In this document: piece by piece, positions 22,801 to 31,641 of the stretch
How the letters are laid out: each line of letters begins with the position of its first letter
How positions within the stretch are numbered: position 1 is the first letter of the stretch
Assembly (NCBI GenBank): GCA_024704765.1
Contig: JAKMXF010000222.1
Coordinates: 1,492,400 to 1,556,399, forward strand
DNA: 64,000 nucleotides
Source: Oopsacas minuta
Lineage: Eukaryota > Porifera > Hexactinellida > Lyssacinosida > Leucopsacidae
Direction of reading: 5' to 3'
Program-made: the position numbers and the translations under genes
The notes under the pieces: generated by a model
Databases searched by the model: none
The model's input: only the letters and a program-made list of their open reading frames with translations
Told to the model about the DNA's origin: nothing

Positions 22801-25800
22801 TTATATTGTGCATCTGAGCTATACTGTTAGTAGCCACGAACTCTTCCAGTTTAGACTCACTAATCTTCTTTAGTGAGTCCCCGGAGAATATACCATGTAC
22901 CACGATAGCATAAACCTTAGAAGCCCCAGACTCTAATAGCTTGTTCCCTGCTTTCAACATAGTACCACAAGTATCTGCTATGTCATCTACAAGTATAGAT
23001 ATCCTCTCTTTCACATCACCCACAAGTACCATTCGTGATACTTCATTAGCTTTCACTCGCTCTTTGTGGATCAAAGCGAAACCAATTTGTAACTTGTCTG
23101 CCAGAGATGTCACTCTCTTTGCTCCCCCCGCGTCAGGTGACACTACCACTGCGTTTTTCCAATCTGGTATGTTATCGCGAATGTATTTGATTATCATTGG
23201 TTCAGCATAGAGGTTGTCTACTGGAATATCGAAAAAGCCTTGAATCTGTGAGGCATGTAAATCCATTGTGATAATGTGGTCTGCTCCCGCTACTGATAAC
23301 ATGTTAGCCACGAGCTTAGCTGTGATGGGAGCTCTGCTCTTATCCTTCTTGTCTTGTCGGGCATATGGGTAGCAGGGAATAACTGCTACTACTCTCTGAG
23401 CTGAAGCTATTTTGCACGCGCTTATCATTATCAACATCTCCATCAAGTTGTCATTGACATCTCCTGCTCCACTCTGTACGATGTACACATCTTCTCCTCT
23501 TACAGACTCTCCTATCTCGACACAGGTTTCCTGATTAGCAAATTTGGAGAGTGAAACTTTCCCGAGATTGAGAGACAAATTCTCAACAATATCCCTCGCG
23601 AGGTTAGGGTTGGAGCTGCCACTGAACACTTTGATATTCATCCTGTCGAAACGGCTTTTGTAACACGTAGCTGAAGTAAATTACTAAATGGTTTGTAGTG
23701 TACAATTGACTGCATACAATTTATCGTACTAAGGGTTTATAATATACGAGATTTCACCTGTGCTCTGTAGTTACACAACCTTAGTTACGATCCTTTATTT
23801 TACGATTTCTATGAGAATCATTTGGTAGTCATGCGTTAGATGTGGGTCGAATCTATTTTATGGTATAATCATTATTTATTGTATAGAATAGATTATGGGT
23901 ATGTAATCACCTGATGTTTTATTGATTATTCAGTTCTTACTTTTACTTGAATCGTTTTTAAAGAAATTCATGCTCTGACTAATTTCCTGTTTACTTTACT
24001 TGTTAGTAGGCTGTTATGTATATTTTGAGATACTTGTATTAAGTAATACCATGGACACACATATCGTAGTATTTGGAGGAGATATAGAATTCTGAGATTA
24101 TAGAATTCTTGAGGAGAGTATAGAATTCTGAGATTATAGAATTCTTGAGGAGAGTATAGAATTCTGAGATTATAGAATTCTGAGATTATAGAATTCTTGA
24201 GGAGAGTATAGAATTCTGAGATTATAGAATTCTGAGATTATAGAATTCTGAGATTATAGAATTCTTGATAATTCAAAATACTTTTAATTTTTTATTTGTT
24301 TTCTAAAATTTTTTCTCTATTTTAAATTCACGTTATATTATGTATATTTTATCTATATATTGTATACTTACATGTTTGTTTGAATATTTTATTTTATGTA
24401 CTTTGTATTTATTTATTTTAATTCAGAAATTTTGTTTAATTAAGACACAATTAGTTTAGAGAGAAAGAGATGTTTTTATGTTTACAACGATGGATCGTTT
24501 AATATACTAACGTTTCATGTTTACTTGCACACTCCCTGAAACTCTTATTAACTTTATTAAAATCAATAGAATGTTATTCAGTTATTTTGTGAACCAAAAG
24601 TGAGTGAATAATTATCACTTTGTATACTGTATTTAATATAGGTGAAATATTGTAATCTGTAAGGCACATTACATCTCTAGAGTATAGATAGTTGAGTATT
24701 ACAATGAACTACATGTACAATTTGTGTTACATACTTAAATCTCAGAATTCTATACTCTCCTCAAAAATACTACGATATGAGTGTCCATGGTATTACTTAA
24801 TACAAGAATCTTAAAATACTGCGCAACAGGCCTTTGTTTATCCGAACAACAAAGGGGAACGCGGAATTTGACCCAAAACTTTCACGCGATAATGTGAGAG
24901 GTGAAGGAATTTCTATCTAGTTAGTTACTAGCATGTCGTTACGTTTTGTATTTGTGCATTCGGATTAGTGTCTATCTTGACCTGTCCTTTTTCGGGGAGC
25001 TTTCTGCTACTCCTGGTGTTGGATGGCGTATTTGAAGCGATATTCTGGTAAGGGAAAGAATTTTGATGGAATTAATTAAGATTCATATTTAGGAATTTGG
25101 GTCAGAATATTCAGTATTAAATTTTTTGTATAATTCCTACATCACTTATTTTTGAGTCAAAATCCGATTTTGGGTTTAATTCCGATATTTTTGGGCCTAA
25201 TTCCAGCATCTCCAACAAAGCTACAACATTTGTCAAATGGCTAAAATGTGAAAAAAGAGCTATTGCATGAATATTACTGCAGATTATATATAATTCAATG
25301 TTACACCTGTTTACATGATTCTCATCGTTTATAGTTTCATAAATCTATACGTACTCTCTTATCCTATGATATTATTATTGCTATTCACCAATCCGAACAC
25401 TATGATCTTTAATTGGTACATGGCTGTTCGAGTGTCTAATAAAGTGAATAGGTTAATTCATTTAAGTTTATTTTTCATATTTCATCAGTATGTAACCAGT
25501 ACCCCTGTATGCCATAACATATATATATATATATATACATTTTAGATACCATCTGGGTGATAATCTCTGTAGAGGTAAATGGTATTCTAGGTGTAACTCA
25601 GCAGATGAACGCATTACCTATTGGACAAAAAATTACACCGAATTCTCAGAGAAACCCATTTGCACCTCCAACCAGCCAAAATATACAAAGTGAGTACAAT
25701 CTCTTAAATATTTTCTTTTATTTAAAGATTAGTAGTACAGCATGATTGATTCCACCCTAAAATATAATTCGTCACTATTACATAGCACTTCCTATTTGTA

Positions 25801-27177
25801 TAGATTAAAAGAATAAGTAGAGGTGGAGAAAACATTTAATAACTTCATTGCTGAACTACCCCCTAAATTCATTTTATGTCCACTGGCCATGTGTCAGCCT
25901 AACAGATGTATTTTGAAAATGCTGCAAAATATGGTTCAATTGGAAGATTTTGAAAAATCTCAGTAATATTCTAGAAATGTTGTATTTGCCATAATACCAT
26001 TAATATTTTGCTGTTTTTGGTACACTATGACATGATTCCATGAATACTGATGTAATTTTAACATATCACACTCTTTTGCATTAAATATTCAATCATTTTG
26101 CTACTGCTCCATGAATCAAATGATGAAAAATATTTCGAAATTTACCTTAAAATTAGTTTCCCTATTTATTCCATGGAAACGGGAAAATGCGAGTATAACC
26201 GAAATTCTAGTAACAGACACGATTACAAGCTACCCAGCGCAGCTCTTCCCGTTATTAAATGTTTTAATTCACATCTACGTATAATAAACTTGCACCTTAT
26301 TATGTTTAGTTTTGAACAATTCTCAAGAACTGCTCACGAACTCTAACTCAATATCACCGATCAAGCAACCAGACTCTACCTCAGGACATGCTGCACCTCC
26401 TCCATCCCCAATGGTGATTATACTTTCTTCATATAATTACGGTATTTGTATAGTAATGATGTTCAGAACTTTCGAATAATCTGCTAGTATATAGAGCTGC
26501 TGATATTTCTATCAAACACTAGCATTACTTTCATCTTCCAGTACTAGTATAGAATCTGGACATTGCAACATAGCAACGCTTCTTTCTCCTTTAAGTAATT
26601 TATATTTATACGTAGAGAGCATAATTTACCCAAGAACGGGAATTACAAACTGGCCTCTTCGTATTATGATCTTCTCGGTGACAAATATAGCTGTATATTC
26701 AGTAGGTCGTGGGTGACTTAATTTCATGAAGCCTAAACCATTTGGATTCTTTCGTATACGGAAACCTGTTTTGCGTTTTTTGTCAAAAGCATTACAGACG
26801 GTATCTGTCTGTAATGTCACTTTAGGGATCGAATCACTTCCTGGTCACATGAGTGCAGTTTGGTAGAAGTATTCTTCGGACAAGATGAGTCAACAAATTA
26901 TCAATTGTTTACACCCCAGATAGACAAATCCGATTGTTTTCTAATTGAATTACTAATAAATAATTTTACACTAACTTGACGACAAAAACCCCGATTTCAA
27001 CTGTATACATGTTATGTATTTGCATTTACTTTTATTGTATTCATTCAGAATTCACAATTCGGAACATCTTTACAGTTCCACAATTCCCTTTTAACACAGT
27101 TAAACCAAGAGACAATTAGTACCCTGATGGAAGAACCAACAGAACTGAACACAAATGAAGATACATATTACAGCTAG
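13859..27177 (+). CDS. ILRUN: ILRUN (C6orf106) homologue: UBA-like and FW (Nbr1-like) domain protein
   Basis: Seven exons, all phases agreeing: 13859-14010, 14086-14095 (a 10-bp microexon), 14159-14303, 14374-14571, 25546-25689, 26310-26413 and 27049-27177. They give 293 aa (human about 298). In vertebrates ILRUN inhibits interferon and TNF transcription by affecting p300/IRF3. Residues 1-65 form the UBA-like part, with [20 protein letters not shown]. The FW/Nbr1-like beta-sandwich follows: [35 protein letters not shown], then [20 protein letters not shown] and [17 protein letters not shown] across the large intron. The tail has NPFAPPTSQ, matching NPFASPQ in vertebrates, and a low-complexity end. 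The splice at 14571/25545 (G|AT) restores the expected GD-x-I-W-V-I. This makes intron 4 10,974 bp long, holding four other genes. The start codon follows TATAG by nine bases. Confidence 0.92.
15738..16147. mobile_element. Possible MITE with G-rich ends
   Basis: The left end reads GGCGTAATCCG and leads into runs of G with GGATGATG. The right end, inverted, reads GGGCGTAAATCC and leads into GGGGGATG. Two inverted copies of a GGGGGGAT...GCATCCCCC phrase lie inside (about 16060-16130). No clear target duplication was found. Confidence 0.35.
16197..17191. mobile_element. Non-autonomous DNA transposon, about 995 bp, TIRs of about 170 bp or more, TA flanks
   Basis: The left arm (16197-16372) is the reverse complement of the right arm (about 16970-17191). 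Shared stretches include TTTAAA(A)GTACT, CATTTGTAAGTAATTATTA and TTCTGTTAGCACCAGAGAAT. The right arm carries about 45 extra bases. TA flanks both ends (16195-16196 and 17192-17193). The interior (16400-16960) has no long frame. Confidence 0.75.
17206..17320 (+). repeat. Dispersed repeat, copy 1
   Basis: About 100 bp here closely match 39456-39553 in the same orientation. Shared blocks include TAGATTTCGCACGG, CTGACGGAC, TCGCACATA-CCCATGC and CTCCCTATAGGAGCTG. The last block contains the palindrome CTCCTATAGGGAG on the other strand. The class of element is unknown. Confidence 0.65.
17619..19376 (+). CDS. SMPD1: Acid sphingomyelinase-type phosphodiesterase, secreted/lysosomal
   Basis: A single-exon 585-aa protein nested in ILRUN intron 4. 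It hydrolyses sphingomyelin to ceramide and phosphocholine in lysosomes or outside the cell. A hydrophobic signal peptide (about residues 1-19, ending CFAYS) comes first. A saposin-B domain (about 60-150) follows, with [11 protein letters not shown], a TCIEI cysteine and ICQHLYLCP. The calcineurin-like phosphoesterase has all the metal motifs: SDFHLD (about 189), GGDNPPHD (about 256), GNHE (about 297), AHVPPG (about 401) and GHTHQDHF (about 435). A cysteine-rich C terminus ([15 protein letters not shown]) is as in ASM. Many N-x-S/T sites fit secretion. It could equally be an SMPDL-type or SMPD1-duplicate enzyme, but the SapB domain favours SMPD1. Confidence 0.93.
   Translation: MALFIVIYAISCIICFAYSIPIPADSTTTNSWLDGTTKELLFNFITSLHEGVYPHYQLNYSLECDACIKIVDYIIADASSRKVFNDDLLNFMTSTCIEILSIKEYNGKAMCPNITKFYGPILWYSIVNSEFSGENICQHLYLCPKKKEKDTPWIPQTPPEPSYRITNPNSPILPKSNTDDASIIKFLHISDFHLDLEFKQGAPSTCDFFLCCHASMTGSNPAGKYGAYGCDLPMTTANLVLNRLGTLPGIDFVVYGGDNPPHDMWAETEESQMVVEALVIKMFKENFPNTSIYPVLGNHESYPESEYLQSLYMNQTEALARMWSTWAHFPDSAIKSMGHGGYYSVIIKPKLRLIAYNSDYGYLFNFYALLNHKNPAYEEHTKWLHNTLTYAKNNGEKVLLVAHVPPGIGTTSAEYGEWFINATKPFSDIIVGQLFGHTHQDHFKVVQQNGKPFGSILITPSITTFAHQNPSFRIYSMDPTTYEILDYEQYFLNLTKANVIAKEGKTPQFELNYSAKKLYGMKDLSPDSWWSLVNRFKTNSTLLLKYVDNVYARSKVPSCDANCKKMTICECEYTNYLDAEECSFN
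19377..19840. other. SMPD-BUD31 spacer
   Basis: No gene is seen. AT-rich DNA leads into the tandem array at 19841. Confidence 0.4.
19841..20160 (+). repeat. 16 tandem copies of a 20-bp repeat just upstream of BUD31
   Basis: The unit TTACAATACAAACATACATC is repeated 16 times without a break. All copies are identical except copies 1 and 4, which read AAATC instead of ACATC at the end. The array ends 62 bp before the BUD31 ATG. The lack of drift means recent expansion or ongoing homogenisation. Confidence 0.97.
20223..20657 (+). CDS. BUD31: BUD31/G10 spliceosome protein
   Basis: 144 aa, exactly the length of human BUD31, in one exon. BUD31 is a core protein of the activated spliceosome (NineTeen-related/Bact complex) in the nucleus. 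It is recognised from [20 protein letters not shown] at the start, [20 protein letters not shown] in the middle, and the C-terminal zinc-binding cysteines ([30 protein letters not shown]). The start codon follows a TTAG by nine bases. It lies in ILRUN intron 4, on the same strand, right after a 20-bp tandem array that may sit in its promoter or 5' UTR. Confidence 0.98.
   Translation: MPKIRRTKKRPPEGWELIEPTLDELDKKMQDAEMDPHEGKRKCESLWPILKVHHQKSRYLYDLYFRRRAISRELYDYCIAQGYADANLIAKWKKPGYENLCCLKCIQARDTNFGTACICRVPKSKLEEGKIVECISCGCRGCSG
20658..21111. repeat. BUD31 downstream spacer holding a dispersed repeat copy
   Basis: From about 20805 to 21040 lies a copy of a repeat that recurs in inverted orientation at about 39100-39352. 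Shared blocks include ATATTATTAAAT, TTGTTGTCTGTTTGTCCGTT, GTCAAGGAAAGGATTTATGG and TTTACACTTTTG. Open frames here are chance reading of this repeat. Confidence 0.6.
21112..21537 (-). CDS. Small acidic coiled-coil protein, unrecognised
   Basis: 141 aa from the ATG at 21537 ([20 protein letters not shown]). An upstream GTG could add three residues but is unlikely. The N-terminal half is acidic and disordered, rich in E, D, T and G. From about residue 68 on, a regular heptad-like helix runs to the end: [20 protein letters not shown], then a short break with [18 protein letters not shown] and [20 protein letters not shown]. The lack of introns, the clear composition change and position between genes support coding. 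No family recognised; a small subunit of a nuclear complex is possible but unproven. It is nested in ILRUN intron 4, antisense to it. Confidence 0.6.
   Translation of the reverse strand: MAENIIVDPNGEPELTLSNGDQPIDDQNVLTGTGGEMGSVNYDITSGEIVQTEEETIQIDPAILRKKVETVIRSVEESSREIIHKWSEFLTEGEEFEELCLQRLDQLISEAKMLEEAILDQKHKLFERTQLLAKILCKYES
21538..22687. other. Spacer between the coiled-coil gene and PRPS
   Basis: No gene is seen. It contains the hAT MITE at 21776-22241. Open frames at 22145-22381 fall mostly in that element. Confidence 0.45.
21776..22241. mobile_element. hAT-type non-autonomous element, 466 bp, perfect 8-bp target duplication
   Basis: The left end reads CAGTACCGGATTTA and the right end, inverted, reads CAGTGCCGGATTTA. 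Both lead into GC-rich phrases with GGGCCC and CGAACAGGGCCCC. The direct 8-bp duplication CTATCAAT flanks it at 21768-21775 and 22242-22249. CAGTG-type tips with 8-bp duplications define hAT elements. No transposase is present. Confidence 0.9.
22688..23641 (-). CDS. PRPS1: Ribose-phosphate pyrophosphokinase (PRPP synthetase)
   Basis: 317 aa (human PRPS1/2 have 318), in one exon. It makes PRPP from ribose-5-phosphate and ATP in the cytosol for purine, pyrimidine and NAD synthesis. The N terminus [19 protein letters not shown] is typical. Further motifs are [20 protein letters not shown], the metal-binding [20 protein letters not shown], the flexible-loop [12 protein letters not shown], and the PRPP-binding [12 protein letters not shown]. 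It lacks the insert of PRPP-synthetase-associated proteins, so it is the catalytic form; PRPS1 versus PRPS2 cannot be told apart. It is nested antisense in ILRUN intron 4. A CAG lies one base upstream of the ATG. Confidence 0.97.
   Translation of the reverse strand: MNIKVFSGSSNPNLARDIVENLSLNLGKVSLSKFANQETCVEIGESVRGEDVYIVQSGAGDVNDNLMEMLIMISACKIASAQRVVAVIPCYPYARQDKKDKSRAPITAKLVANMLSVAGADHIITMDLHASQIQGFFDIPVDNLYAEPMIIKYIRDNIPDWKNAVVVSPDAGGAKRVTSLADKLQIGFALIHKERVKANEVSRMVLVGDVKERISILVDDIADTCGTMLKAGNKLLESGASKVYAIVVHGIFSGDSLKKISESKLEEFVATNSIAQMHNIKTSSKIKVIDISKMLAEAIRRIHNGESVSHLFYHVPL
24011..24829. mobile_element. Inverted-repeat element (about 100-bp TIRs) with an expanded EcoRI-site array
   Basis: The left arm (24011-24120) and right arm (24738-24829, inverted) share CTTGTATTAAGTAATACCAT, GGACAC-CATATCGTAGTATT and GAGGAGA-TATAGAATTCTGA. 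The right tip, inverted, reads GCCTGTTGCGCAGTATTTT, close to the tip of the 1477-5265 element, so the two may be related. No target duplication is clear. The core is AT-rich with no long frame. Confidence 0.75.
24082..24267. repeat. Two-unit tandem array inside the left arm
   Basis: It is built of unit A (TATAGAATTCTGAGAT, 16 bp) and unit B (TATAGAATTCTTGAGGAGAG, 20 bp) in the order A B A B A A B A A A plus a partial B, giving 11 GAATTC sites. The right arm of the host element has only one copy, so the expansion happened in one arm after insertion. Confidence 0.9.
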
Positions 27178-28527
27178 GAAACGGAATTTTATATCTCAGA
27201 TGTTTGAGTTTAATTTCATTGAAATAAGCTGTGTGTTTTCCAATTATTTTCGATCATCTAATAGCTACAGAATGCTAACCGAAATCTGTTACTTGTATAG
27301 TAAACATGCTATTAATTATTGGTAGCACCTACAACTCAATAGTTGAGTACTATTCTGTATGTTATTGACTCTATACAGCCCAACTGGGTATATTATTACT
27401 ATATTAATTGAGCAAGTTCATATTCATTTTGGGAGCATTGTATACCAAACATATATACAAGCGTGTAACTTGGAGCGATCCATAGTGCAAGGTATAGAAT
27501 TAAAATACTCTAAGTACACAATTGACGAACTTGGAGTTAGGATTCAGCATGCTTGGCTGCCTTTGCAGTTGAGAGAAGTTTCTACGAGATTCCTATAATT
27601 GTGACGTTGCATTTATAGAATTAAACATTCACATGTACGCTAGGCTCCGCACCAACTTTATCAGATACCTAAATGCCCTGCTAGCTGATATCAGACAATA
27701 TCAGTTGTAACCTGCTGATATACCGTAAATGCTACATTTATCGATATCTGTGTAACAACGTGTAACTTTCGATTTATTATCTAATAATCTCTAGATTAAT
27801 AATTAACTTAACACTATACATGATATATAATTATGGATAATTCTATCAATTTTGTATTCTTTACTTATTGAATACATTCGTATGTTTATATTCCAGCAGG
27901 TAAGTCATCACTGATTCTTTTGTATGACACTAAAAGTATGATTGTTTGTCTTGTGAGGAGAGACAGCTGAAGATAGGCTTTATATTTCGTACGTATTCTC
28001 TTAAATAAAGACTCATGATGTGCAATTGAGTTGTAATTTGTATGAATATTCCGTTTTTACAAAAGATCTCTAGATATATTAGTAGTACGTACATACGCGT
28101 CCGTACTGTCCTCATAGTTCCTACAGTGCCACCTGACTGAAAATGCTAATACAATTTTGATCTATTTGTTTGAGTAATGCAGGTTTAATTCAACAGGCTG
28201 GTAGTTAAGGGCTGTTGTATAGTTTGAAACATGTTTTCATATAGTTTCATTTTGCATTGTACAGTCAAAACGATCTGCTTTTCTTGGCTAGAGGGAGGTA
28301 ATTATCCAACCCAAAGATGGTCCAAATAATATTCTCGATTAGATTGATGAAACCTTTTCACGAGGTATTACTAAATATTGAAATATCTACGAATTTGAGT
28401 GATTTATTTGATTATTAGCACCAATGTGTACATTATTTTTAATCAATATATTACTAAAATAATCTATTTGAACCAAAACAACCCTGCTATTTGATATAAG
28501 ATAAATTCATGTTTTAATTTAGACACT
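27178..28527. other. ILRUN-MFSD8 intergenic region
   Basis: No convincing gene. A 79-codon frame at 27359-27598 lacks recognisable features. The region ends in a TTTAG five bases before the MFSD8 ATG. Confidence 0.4.
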
Positions 28528-30213
28528 ATGAGCACTAATTCCAATCATACTCCACTGAAGAGGAATGACAGTGATCCAGATTCCTCTCTTAACGATTCTG
28601 ACAACACACCTCTCCTCTCCTACATCAAGAGCAATGCTAAGTCTAACTACACGGGAGCAGAGAGTGAGGGAAAGACCCTCTCATTTGGAACAGATAGTGT
28701 GATGTTTCGTAGTTGGAATCTGAATACTGTGCCTGCTAGTGTGAGCAAGCGTTGGATAGGAGGACCAGACCAGAGACGCTGGTGGTCAATCCGCATCATG
28801 TACTTCACTATGTTCCTGTCAAGTATGAGTTTTTCTATTATTGTCTCTAACATATGGCCATACCTCATAACCATGGATAAACATGCATCTACATCTCTCT
28901 ACGGGTGGATTGTAGCAGCTTTTTCATTCGGGCAACTAGTTGGATCGCCTATCCTCGGATTCTGGGCTAATTATCGACCTGTGAGGGAGCCTATGTTTGT
29001 ATCTCTAATAATCTTCACTTTATTCTCCTTTCTCTACTCGTATTGTGACGCATTTTCTCCTGAAATAGCTCCGTGGGTTATGTTAGTGTGTAGATTTCTG
29101 ATTGGAGTAGGAGCTGGTAACGTATCCGTGGTCCGCTCTTACATAGCTGCTGCTACAACTGTGAGGGAGCGTACCAGTGCTATGGCTAATGTTAGTGCTT
29201 TCCAGGCACTCGGAATTATCCTTGGTCCAGTTTTCGGTATAGCATTCTCTCCTCTTCATTACCCAGGCCTGACTATCCCTGCTATTAAGTTCCAATTCAA
29301 CATATACACAGGTCCAGGCTATTTAGGAGGCTTCCTAGGAATTATTAATTTATTATTACTGTTATGTTACAAAGAAATCAGATTATTTAATAAGAGAGGA
29401 GAATCTATAAATCCTACAGTAAATGGGAGTTCTAATAGAGTTCTAACTCTACAGGATTCTTCTAAGAAATCTTCTCCTCCAGGTTATGACAAAATAGGCG
29501 CATTTGTGTGCATTTTCTTGTTCTTTTCAATATTCGCTGTATTCACTGTGTTTGAGACCTTATGCACTCCTCTTTCCATGGACGAGTTTGCCTGGACAGG
29601 ACAACAAGCTACTGTTTATAACAATATTGTCTATCTCGTACTTGGTATGGTAGCAATTAGTGTATTCATTATTATTAAGATTTTGAGTCGTCACATACAA
29701 GAACGTACTCTATTTGTATTTGGTCTTATGGTGCTTAGTATTGCGCTATTTATATTCATTCCTCTACCAGGAGAACCTCCTGTCGTTAAATACGAACCAA
29801 TTTATCCTAACGGTACATACATCAAGCCTAATGGGACTGAGGCGGTTGGGTGTGATTTCATTAAACACAACTGGTGTGAGGATGTACCGAGACTAGAACT
29901 ATGGCAGTTTATAATTGGAGCGTTATTTATGGGTATTGGGTTTCCTATTACTCAGGTAATGTCTTACTCTATGTTCTCAAAACTTCTCGGTCCCTTCCCT
30001 CAAGGATTAATGATGGGGTTTCTGACTGCTGCTGGGAGTCTAGCTCGCTCAATTGGTCCGATATTCGTCAGCTATGTATACATGCATACTGGACCACAGA
30101 TAACATTCGCAATTCTTGATGGCTATATCGGAATAGTGATAATCCTATCTGTAATATTCTACAAACGTCTTGTACCATACAAATACACACACATACTTAC
30201 AAGTGAAGCATAA
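28528..30213 (+). CDS. MFSD8: Lysosomal MFS transporter MFSD8/CLN7
   Basis: 561 aa in a single exon. CLN7 is a major-facilitator protein of the lysosomal membrane, linked to chloride flux and, when lost, to late-infantile neuronal ceroid lipofuscinosis in humans. Its N-terminal cytoplasmic tail holds a DNTPLL acidic dileucine, the lysosome-sorting type of signal. Twelve hydrophobic segments follow. Diagnostic wording includes R-W-W-S-I-R-I-M-Y-F-T-M-F-L-S-S-M-S-F-S, NIWPYLITMDKHAS, GQLVGSPILGFWANYRP and GAGNVSVVRSYIAAATTV, then ERTSAMANVSAFQALG. A luminal loop with N-G-T sites (about residues 427-437) sits before the last pair of helices. Its start codon follows TTTAG by five bases. Confidence 0.93.
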   Translation: MSTNSNHTPLKRNDSDPDSSLNDSDNTPLLSYIKSNAKSNYTGAESEGKTLSFGTDSVMFRSWNLNTVPASVSKRWIGGPDQRRWWSIRIMYFTMFLSSMSFSIIVSNIWPYLITMDKHASTSLYGWIVAAFSFGQLVGSPILGFWANYRPVREPMFVSLIIFTLFSFLYSYCDAFSPEIAPWVMLVCRFLIGVGAGNVSVVRSYIAAATTVRERTSAMANVSAFQALGIILGPVFGIAFSPLHYPGLTIPAIKFQFNIYTGPGYLGGFLGIINLLLLLCYKEIRLFNKRGESINPTVNGSSNRVLTLQDSSKKSSPPGYDKIGAFVCIFLFFSIFAVFTVFETLCTPLSMDEFAWTGQQATVYNNIVYLVLGMVAISVFIIIKILSRHIQERTLFVFGLMVLSIALFIFIPLPGEPPVVKYEPIYPNGTYIKPNGTEAVGCDFIKHNWCEDVPRLELWQFIIGALFMGIGFPITQVMSYSMFSKLLGPFPQGLMMGFLTAAGSLARSIGPIFVSYVYMHTGPQITFAILDGYIGIVIILSVIFYKRLVPYKYTHILTSEA

Positions 30214-30682
30214 TACACTACTAGTACATACACATAAGTGCAGGAGATTATACAGCAATTGTACTTAGTTGTACCAAGTTTATTTTTCAATTACACACAA
30301 ATCTGTTTATTTGTAAAGTTTGTAGATTATTGTGATTTTAATATGTAGTATATTTGTGATATAAATATAGTAAATTTCTATGAATATACATCACATGGCT
30401 AGTAACAATGGAAATTATGGGGGTTATGGCAGTATTCTTTGTATATGTGGATAATTTGAAAAGGAGACTTCCAAATTCGCACGAGCTGCAACACTTTCAT
30501 TTTTCATCTATTTTAGAAATTACACTAGTATTTTTGTAGTTGTTTAGCGGTTCGAAATTCCCCTAATCGCGAATTTGTAAATTTTAGATATCAGTATCAC
30601 ATATTGACTAATACTTCTACACTCAGATTGCAGTGCTTCTTGTTCTCTACTTTTCTATAATTCTATACTTTATTGCTGTTTC
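30214..30682. other. MFSD8-HTH gene spacer
   Basis: AT-rich with no gene or clear repeat. Confidence 0.35.
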
Positions 30683-31296
30683 ATGCCAAGAGGAAGAGAA
30701 ATTCCCCTTACTCAGAGAGGACAGATAATTGGGTTGAGGAAGGACGGCCATTCATTAAGAGAAATCAGTTCATTGTTAGACATGAATATATCTACAATAC
30801 ATTATATAATCCTACACTGGGAAAATTATGGGACAATTAAAGACGAACACCGTTCAGGTAGACCGAAAATAATGTCACCACGAGCAATGAGGGTCCTAAA
30901 CTCATTTGTAAAGAAGAATAGATGGAGTACCTTGGATAAAATCACTAGTGATTTCAATAAGTTAGCTCTTATGAAACCTATCTCTGCTAATACAATGAGA
31001 AGACGATTGTATGAACTTAAATATAAACCATGTGTGTTGAGGAAGATCGCGAAGAACTCCCTTAAGTCCGGAGATAATAGTCCAAGAAGGTGAGTTAATT
31101 ATTTGTAGACATATACATAATTCATCATACTATATTCTACTAGATATCTTATCAACTTGTATTTTTGTTTCTCTCTCTATCTTGTAGAAAAGCTCCACCC
31201 TGCAATATTTCAAAAGGACACATCAGGCAACCAATACTTCGAAATATCAAACTTGAGCTACACACTTATTTCTACAGTATCCCGATATACACTTAG
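30683..31296 (+). CDS. Tc1-type helix-turn-helix protein without transposase catalytic domain
   Basis: Two exons, 30683-31089 and 31188-31296, joined by a 98-bp GTGAGT...TTGTAG intron in matching phase, give 171 aa. Residues 1-125 form the bipartite paired-like DNA-binding region of Tc1 transposases. They show LTQRGQIIGLRKDGHSLREI, ISTIHYIILHWENYGTI, the GRP hook in HRSGRPKIMSP, and a second helix-turn-helix ending SANTMRRRLYEL. No DDE catalytic domain follows: the second exon encodes a short basic tail and stops. I see no terminal repeats or TA flanks. The frame is clean, unlike the frameshifted mariner at 2.3 kb. It may be a domesticated DNA-binding protein or a truncated relic that is still open by chance. 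Confidence 0.5.
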
Positions 31297-31641
31297 TTTG
31301 TTAACATTAATATATGAATATGACCTATCCATTCGTATTTCATGTTAAAAGAGTTCCTTTATACATTATCGTCACATACGTTATGATACGCGTGTCACTA
31401 CCCTCGGATTTTGCAGGATCCACTGTATACTGTATTTTGTTGTATACGTACTTAGAGAAAGTATGAAATTTCGTCTCTTTCTAGCCCATTTCTAATAATC
31501 CATGGTAAATCCCACCTAAAAACATGAGGAGTGCCTCCAAATGGCCTCTAATTTAACGTATGTCATGGAACGAAATCCGATACTTACATTTGAATTAATT
31601 CTCATTATATATCAATACATAGCACAATTTCACGCTCAACA
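31297..31641. other. Spacer
   Basis: No gene seen; short AT-rich DNA before the next ATG. Confidence 0.3.

Larger units (their letters stand above)
23642..25545. other. Last part of ILRUN intron 4
   Basis: It holds the PRPS promoter side, the 24011-24829 inverted-repeat element and AT-rich DNA with an (AT)n run at about 25519-25537, just before the exon 5 acceptor. No gene is supported. Confidence 0.5.

Noticed and set aside
26626..26820. 64-codon minus-strand frame in ILRUN intron 6
   Set aside because: No recognisable motif, lies inside an intron and contains a small inverted repeat; probably chance.
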